NCBI RefSeq assembly: GCF_964355755.1
Contig: NC_092677.1
Coordinates: 5,461,001-5,525,000, forward strand
Origin: Antedon mediterranea
Taxonomy: Eukaryota; Echinodermata; Crinoidea; Comatulida; Antedonidae
Length of the DNA: 64,000 nucleotides
Direction: 5' to 3'
In this document: one piece after another, positions 56,928 to 64,000 of the stretch
Numbering within the stretch: position 1 is the stretch's first letter
Layout of the letters: each line of letters begins with the position of its first letter
Notes under the pieces: generated by a model
Seen by the model: only the letters and a program-made list of their open reading frames with translations
Told to the model about the DNA's origin: nothing
Databases searched by the model: none
Program-made: the position numbers and the translations under genes

Positions 56928-59900
56928 TTAACATGGTGTATACATGCTGTCAACTGAATAATTTGGATTGTTTGCTGTATGACGTGAATTCTCATCTCGT
57001 TTTTCATCCAATTTCTGTAAACATTTCTTCTTTGACTGTTTGTATGAATTCCAAATGCGTATTGTCTTGTCCCATGAGGCCGATATATACTGTGTAAAGA
57101 GAAGAAAAAATATGTTACCAAAGGTTTAATGCATGTAGTTTTGGAAACACTACTTATGTTAGATTATTTAAAATACGATTTCATTGCTTGTAAAAAAAAT
57201 ACTTTTGAAATAGGACATGTAAATAGTTGATAACACTGTTTTACAATATTAGAGTAAAATTTACTGTATTATTAAAATAAACATCCATGTCATTATAGAT
57301 TATAATACATATTAGAAAACTTGTTTTTGACGCTACATAAAAAATAATTAATGTTTATTTATATGCTATGTGTAACTCCTTTGTAACAAGGAGTAATATA
57401 TTTTTTAGACTCATTTAAATAAATTACCTGGTTTCTGTCCGGGATGTGGATGATGCTACGGACTGAGTCACTGTGTCCAATATTGGTCTGCATTAGTTTA
57501 AATGTTTGAGAGTCATAAACTCTGAAAAGAAATATTTACGCATTTAAATTGTTATGTAAAGAACCGAAAAATAGTGTTTTTTTTAAGGTAGTAGTAAAAG
57601 AATGTTTTCATTTTATATATTTTAGAAATGTAGTTTATATTATATTTTAAAATTAGAAAGTAAAATTATTCAAAAATTAAACTCTTCCATTATTTCAGTT
57701 TCCCATTCTAATTAACAATTACACTAAAGTATAGTAGAAATAATTGTATTTTAAATAAAACTGTTTATTGAAAGTGTTCTTGAATAAAAGTTGCATCTGC
57801 ATACTGTAATGTTTACATGTCACCAATCATTGTCTGGTGAAGATCTGATGAAACAAAACAGTAGAACAGTGTTCTGAATACTTTATTGTGGCTTACTGTA
57901 CTTTAATTAAATTTCTACATCCACAGTTAATAGTGTAGAGAGTTTGTTTCTCTTTTTATCTTGTGTTTATTGTTATGAATATTATTTCTGAAATAACTGT
58001 TGATGAGTGAAGGGTTTAGTTCTAGTACTGTAGTACTAACTTGATTGTGTTCTGCACTCCAGCCACTATGCTGCCGTTCTTCAAGTCAATACACAGTGCC
58101 AACACTGCTCCATGAGTTGCTAAAATCTGATCACATGACATTCCATCCTCACTCTTTACAGAAAAATGTTATTATAGGAAAATAAATGAAAAATTTCCCA
58201 CATTATTTTAAAAATATTAAGTATTTATAATCAATTTAACAAGTTTGAAAGGTTTTTTAGAATTAATTTTCTTATATCTTTATGATGGAAGAATGTAACA
58301 TATCTATTAATACATGCACTACTAGTTTTCATAGCCAAAAAAGAACCAAGAACAAAACTCTTTAAAGTATATTATGGAGGTCATCTCCATGGTTTACTTG
58401 TTGTGTCCATTTCATGTATAAATAAGGTCATGTTCTATTCAGTTAATATTGTTAATTATTGATTTAAATACAATAGAGTAAATATAAATTACTGTAGCGT
58501 AGGTAACAATATTCAATTTTAAAATTTATAGAGACTGTTTTAAAACTGATGTTTTTGCATGTATTGAATTTAATATTTACCCAAATCCTAATAGTGCCAT
58601 CTTCAGAGCCTGTGATCCACTTATCCGTGACCTTATTCCATCTAACTTGAGTGATTTCTGCATCATGACCTTGAAGGGTGTTGCACAAGGTCATGTCACT
58701 GCCAACTTCACTGAACTTGCGAATGTACACCATCTTATCACTCGAAGCATACGCAAATTCATTTCTATGCATAATCAAAATAACATTGATTTATAAATGT
58801 ACAGTATATGCATACAGATTGGCAGTAACTAGAAGTTCCCCAGACTACTGCAAAGTATCTACAGGCTCTTTCTTTTTGAGGTGAGCAAGTGCGATCACTC
58901 ACCTAACACACTCCTAAAATGCCCTGGAGGAGTGTGATTTACAACACGCTTAAACTTGGTAAACTTCTACACACCAAAATACAAACAGCACCCCTGAATG
59001 TATTGAGGAGTGCAATTTGTAGCACACCTATGATTTTAAAACGACAGGGCCTGCTGCAATCTATTGTGGGGCAATATGCGATGACAATGAAGAATGTCTT
59101 CAAGACATACCTTTTTGGACAGTACGTCATATCAATGACAATACCATCACAGGCTAACTCCTCATCATTTGAGTTGTTTGGTGATGTGTTTCTGAATGTG
59201 TCATGAAGGCTATAAATAGAAACAATAGTATCATTATTGAGATATTTCATTCAGGTTTTTGGGGGAATATTTAACATGTTATATTGACCAACAAAACAAC
59301 TTTTAATGTATTATGTTTTTAAACTTAAATTACCTTGCTTTTTCTAAATCCCATATACAAATACGTCGATCCCAACCAGATGATAGCTAAGTGTAAAAAT
59401 CAATTACAATATAGATTAAATATATATTAGAAAGTGGAAGATTCAGTTATAGGCAAAATTGTATACTATAGAAATAACATGTTTTGTTTTTAGGTTGGGA
59501 GACATTGCTTTATAAGAATGAGGCAACCAGTGTTAACGACAATCTAGAAATTCGTCAGTTTCTTAAGCCTAATAAGCATATAATAATGAGCACATAGAAT
59601 GTTTCATGTCGTTTTACCACATGAACTCCATATTAGCTACTGTATGTGCTGCAATAACCTTTCATGTCATGTAAGTGACACGAGACTCTATTATACAAAT
59701 GTGCCTTAAAATCACTTGTTTTTCTGAGTTGTATTTTCTGACACGAGCTTGAAATGCAGTCGGACCAAAGCATATGTAAAAGACCCTTTAAGCTGTGTTT
59801 TTGAAGAGTTGTATTTTCTTACAAGATATGTGCTGTGATATCCATTATCCCTGCCAACCAGCACCATACTTGTGATGCAGTTACTGTGACCAGTAAGAAC

Positions 59901-61381
59901 GTTCTTGCATATGAACCCAGCAACTCGATTTGTCACTGAATCTTTTTCCTGTATTCAAGAAAAATAATTGTTAAAATTTGTGATTAGTTTTCATTTAAAT
60001 ATTAGTGTTTATAGTTCTTTTAACAGGCGTGTGTGCAAGCAAAATATGTGTTCACTCCATGCTACCCACAATTCAATACAAACTGTCAAAATTAGGTGAA
60101 AACTTTGATGATTTGAGTTGTTACTCAAAACATCAAAGATTTGACTGTTCTACTGCTCAATAATAATTGGTTATTTCAAACCCTGTAGAACCAGAAAGTA
60201 AGTTTAATTTTAATTGATCACATGGACGTGATTTCACAGCCCTTGGTGCAGTTTTTGAGAGGTCATGCATTATAGTATGAATAGTCAAAATTGTACCTGT
60301 ATTTCTTGATCGCATCTGTTGATCAACAGTTCTGAGTCGTCATTTAACAGTATGGCGTATTTCTTTACTAAGTGTTCAAATCCAACTGGTTTCATACCCT
60401 TCAATGCATCTACTGCTGCGTCGTCAAATCCCCAACAATCTGAGAAAATAAAATTACACAGACTGGTCATGGCAACCACTGGTATGATAATGGCCAGTCA
60501 TTTATATAATTTATTTTTATATTAATCATAATTTATCTGATACTTTATTTCAATATACTGTACTATACATGATTCTTATTATTAGATAGGCCTATACTTA
60601 AATTGTTCATGTGTCATCTGAAGGATATAAGATATCAATTTTCTCTTACATATGTTGCCATCTTCAGATGCTATTAATAGTAGATCCAGATATTCAACAA
60701 ACAGAGCCTGTAGTAGAGCTGACTTGTGTTTGTCTACGACATTATTCTAAATAGGAAAAACAATGGACAGGTTAGTTGATCCTAGCCTTGCTTCAGTTGC
60801 GGATCTAGGATTTTACAATAGGAGGCTAAAAATCATAAAATGAAATTCTGAACTTAACAAAACTGCATTGCAGTCGGGAAGAAGAGACTTCTAGGCCCCC
60901 TCTTGGATTTGTCCATGTTGCTAAGTTTATCTGTTAACTCGTCCTGCTTTTTTTGGACACAATGAACTATAAAGTATAGCAACTTACTTGGTTGAGTGTC
61001 CTGTCGTTTTGGGTGTTTTGAGTTGGTCGTCCGATTGCTCGTAATGTTTGTTTGGCAGCTGCTTGTCTTTTAATGTTTTTGATTTGTGCTAATTTACTGT
61101 AGGCTTCCGACATTGGAAATACTTCTTTACTGTTGAAATTAAACATTTTTGTAATAATCATCATGTTAGAGTTTGTTGTAATTATGGCCTAGAAAAGAAA
61201 GATGTTTTTCTATGCTGCTTAGGTGTCAGCCGTATTTGTTTACTGAGATTTGCAAGCATCTAAAACATAAAGTGCTGTTGTGGCTCTTACCTGTACATAA
61301 AATGATTTGATTGTAGTCTTTCCCACTTGTGAACTTCTCCATCGTTACCACCACTGAATATTAAGATTGGAACCTTCTTGG
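56928..61381 (-). CDS. WD40-repeat protein, C-terminal 11 exons (WDY/WDR49/WDR64-like)
   Basis: Exons from 5' to 3': 61291-61381, 60988-61129, 60650-60746, 60297-60439, 59823-59948, 59334-59386, 59111-59209, 58581-58764, 58041-58153, 57428-57521 and 56928-57089; all junction phases agree. WD-type blocks include ILIFSGGNDGEVHKWERLQ, LIASEDGNIYCWGFDDAAVD, SVTNRVAGFICKNVLTGHSN, LSSGWDRRICIWDLEKA, FAYASSDKMVYIRKF, GHDAEITQVRWN, WITGSEDGTIRIW, GHSDSVRSI and YISASWDKTIRIW. The order NRVAG-C-VLTGH-NCIT then SGWDRRICIWDL is what I recall for the WD repeat protein family related to Drosophila WDY and vertebrate WDR49/64, whose members often carry an EF-hand N-terminus (not in this window). A scaffold/propeller role is likely, often in cilia or testis; this is family knowledge only. 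The gene continues upstream beyond the LINE at 61.6 kb. It is convergent with the Ig gene. Confidence 0.85.
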
Positions 61382-61672
61382 CTAAAATACAGAAAAGGTG
61401 ACAGATATGGGTATTTGTTGATCTCGGTATGCTATCATAAAATCTTGATCTTGTTTTCTTTTTTTAACACCCACTAAATCAACACCTGTAGATGCAAAAT
61501 GTAGACTACCATAGCCAGACCACTGGCTGGAACAATAAATGCTCTGTACTGTATAATGTAGTTAAAGTATAGACGTCAAAGGGAGTGGACGTACTTGACT
61601 CGGCAGCGCTAATTTAGCGGCTCTCCGACCAGCATATACGTACATATGTGGTTTTTGTACTGTATATAACAT
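61382..61672. other. Upstream intron of the WD40 gene and LINE 5' flank
   Basis: No exon seen. The 5' end of the LINE is probably in 61570-61670 (GGCAGCGCTAATTTAGCGGC), but no boundary is defined. Confidence 0.4.
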
Positions 61673-64000
61673 TTGTTTCATCGTTTTTTAACATTTCTGT
61701 TTCATTTTGATGTCGTTTTGAGAGTATTTTTGGTGTTGTTTGGTGTTTTTGGTGCTACAGTATTACTGTATGAAATGTTTAGCCGTACCAATCAGGCAGT
61801 GTTACGCAAACAAGTCTTGTATGGAAGGAATGCATTCAAGCTCAACACAGGTGCACCGCCGCATACCAAGTTCCCATTTGTTGAACAACGTAAGCGTTGG
61901 AGATGGAGGGGAGTTCGCGGTGGAACAAAAAGGCGAATACGTGTAATGACTTCTAATCGTTATACATGGAACTGTAGGCCTATTACCGGTATCGAAAAGA
62001 GGACGCGGAACCTATACAACTTACGAACGTTACAAAAAGCATCCACCACTTATAGCGTAATAGATGAACAGCGGAAAGGTAAGCCTAGTCAGTTTCCAAT
62101 AGTTATGCTTACAAATCCATGGTCTATAATGAATAAGATTGATGAAATTTCTATGTATTTGGAAGATAAACATATTGACATTGGCCTGTTTAGTGAATCA
62201 TGGACTAATAAAGAAAACGAACACAAAATTAATATCGACGGATACTCTTGTTTTAGTAGTGGACGGAGTGATCGTATAGGGGGTGGCGTAGCTGCACTAA
62301 TTAAGGATACTATCAAAGCTCGCACAATCAATCCTATTCCTATTCCAGATGTTCTGGAAGGTATGTGGATTAAAGTATTGCTACCAAAAACGCCACGGAT
62401 CATGTCATCCTTACATTTGTGTACAACCAGTTAGTACACAAACAACACTTCTTTGTTATTTAAGAGAATCCGTTGACAGCATTAGAACATCATCACCGTC
62501 AGCGGCGATTCTCATTAGCGGTGATTTTAACGAAGCCCGCGCGAAAGTTAAACAATTTTGCTCGTCAACTGGTCTTCGACAAGTTGTCAAAACTTCAACT
62601 AGGGACAACAGTGGTAATATTCTGGACTTGCTTATAACTAACTTTTATCAACATTACGAAGAACCGGTTGTTCATGCACCCTTTGGTCGTAGTGACCATA
62701 ATTCGATTTTATGGAAACCAAAACCTGGATTCGTCTGCATTAAGGGCCGCAATGTTATTAAGTCTTTCCGGCCTTTTAGCGAATCTGCTTGCAATAGATT
62801 TGGTCAATGGATAACATCACAAGATTGGCATGAAATACTGGAAACCGACGACCTTGATAAAAAAGTAAATATTTTCGAATCAACATTATGTCTGGCATAC
62901 GAACGTTGTTTTCCAAAGCGCAGAATTAAAGTTCATTCAAATGACAAACCATGGATCACACCAAAAATAAAAGGACTTTGTAAGGAGAGACAAATTAGCT
63001 TTCATAAATATGGAAAAATGTCCCGCCATTTCCGTACACTTAGAAACCAAGTAATTTGGGAAATCAAACAAGCAAAGATTAAATACTACAGATACGAAGT
63101 TAACAATCTGCAAAACACTAACGCAAAGCAGTGGTTCCAAAAAGTTAACCAAATATGCGGTACGAATAAAAAGAAATCGGTGTTGAATCTAGAAACTGAA
63201 GAAACCGATCCGCTTAAAATTTGCGAACTAATAAATAACTACCTAGCGAATATATGCCAGAAGATTGAACCCCTACAAACTAATAGTCTACCATCATACC
63301 TTCCTTGTGGCTATGCACCGACACTCAACTTCTGGCAGGTGTATCATCAGCTTCAGAAAATAAACTGCAACAAAACAGTTGCCCCGGGTGATCTACCGCC
63401 TCGCGTCATCAAAGAATTCGCATTTGAAATTGCATCACCGTTAGTTGACATCTACAACGCATCACTCTCGCAAGGCATAGTCCCGCGCAAGTGGAAAGAG
63501 GCGACCATAACCCCACTTCCTAAAGTGAAAGGACCGGTTAACTTAAATCAAACCAGACCCATATCCATTACACCAATTTTTGTACGCATGCTAGAACACT
63601 TTGTCTCGTCATGGATAAAACCCAAGATCGCGCCTAAATTAGACGAAATGCAATTTGGAAATCGCACAGGAGCGTCTACAAGTCACTATCTTACTAGCAT
63701 GTTACACTATTTACTTCAAGGTCTTGATAAACCTGGACACGAAGCAACGGTTATTGCAGTTGATTTTCGTAAAGCGTTTGACCTAATTGATCATACAATC
63801 GCTGTCAAGAAATTAATTGATATTGGAGTTCAACCTGAATTGATGCCGTGGATTTGTGATTTTCTGAGCGAACGTAAACAGAGAGTGAAACTCAATGGCG
63901 GTTTTTCAAACTGGCAAGGAATAACTTGCGGAGTTCCTCAGGGGACGAAACTGGGTCCCTTAATTTTCCAAGTAATGGTTAACAATTCGCTTAGAGACTT
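61673..64000 (+). mobile_element. Non-LTR retrotransposon, endonuclease + RT, 5' portion (one frameshift), runs off the window
   Basis: The first frame (first Met 61673 or 61775) is open to 62434: a basic N-terminus (KRWRWRGVRGGTKRRIRVMT), then the endonuclease start (LTNPWSIMNKIDEISMYLED, DIGLFSESW, SDRIGGGVAALIKD). The frame shifts around 62400-62430 and the second frame stays open to 64000: ISGDFNEARAKV (EN motif), APFGRSDHNSI, then RT core blocks KWKEATITPLPKV, TRPISITPIFVRMLEHF, MQFGNRTGASTSHYL, VIAVDFRKAFDLIDH (motif A) and GVPQGTKLGPLIFQVMVN (motif B). The FADD block is past the edge. The family is CR1/L2/Rex-like by general pattern but not resolved. It lies in an intron of the WD40 gene, in opposite orientation. 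Apart from one lesion it looks young. Confidence 0.85.

Noticed and set aside
1-64000. CRISPR arrays, rRNA genes, bacterial operons, retroviral or LTR elements
   Set aside because: None seen: no regularly spaced direct repeats with unique spacers, no rRNA blocks, no gag-pol or LTR pairs.

Overview
This is a eukaryotic, AT-rich, intron-bearing window packed with transposable elements. No prokaryotic features are present. Spliced genes, tRNA-derived SINEs, non-LTR retrotransposons, many inverted-repeat DNA transposons and Helitron-like elements, plus a striking abundance of the palindromic word TAGGCCTA, suggest a marine invertebrate. An echinoderm or a similar deuterostome is my best guess, but this is an inference and not proven by any single gene.

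Layout. 1-2988 (minus): part of a spliced gene with one vertnin-like exon followed by repeated Ser/Asp/Glu-rich plus Lys-rich exons. 4.4-19.2 kb: a graveyard of foldback and TIR elements, several with exact target-site duplications (TSDs). Two copies of a 2.05 kb element (A, B) lie in opposite orientation, each with its own 9-bp TSD, and B interrupts an exon of a MULE/SWIM-type pseudogene. Two copies of an ~0.8-0.9 kb element (C1, C2) also have 9-bp TSDs. An inner foldback (G), a TA-flanked foldback (F), a perfect 38-bp TIR element (E) and an 8-bp-TSD element complete the set. 20.3-27.5 kb: five Helentron/HINE-type Helitrons nested inside one another. 27.5-30.1 kb: an RTE-like LINE fragment split by a SINE, then a PIF/Harbinger-like element. 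30129-35648: a nearly intact 5.5 kb TIR transposon (ATA TSD) encoding a Cys/His zinc-finger protein with an XPG/FEN1-like nuclease domain and a Cys-rich tail; it has one frameshift.

37.1-56.1 kb (plus): an immunoglobulin-superfamily membrane protein. Its exons have fully consistent splice phases: two Ig domains, a family of short duplicated Ig-like exons (one internally deleted), a transmembrane exon, a 22-nt juxtamembrane exon, and duplicated alternative cytoplasmic-tail exons with two possible ends. Its introns hold a Kolobok/T2-like TTAA element with a nested element, a mariner-like MITE, a reversed Helitron, a second SINE and two LINE fragments. 56.9-61.4 kb (minus): the last 11 exons of a WD40 protein resembling the WDY/WDR49/WDR64 group. 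61.6-64 kb (plus): a 5' portion of a non-LTR retrotransposon (endonuclease plus reverse transcriptase) that runs off the right edge.

The two host genes are convergent, with their 3' ends about 0.8 kb apart. I see no functional link between them. Most of the remaining sequence is intron or decayed repeat.
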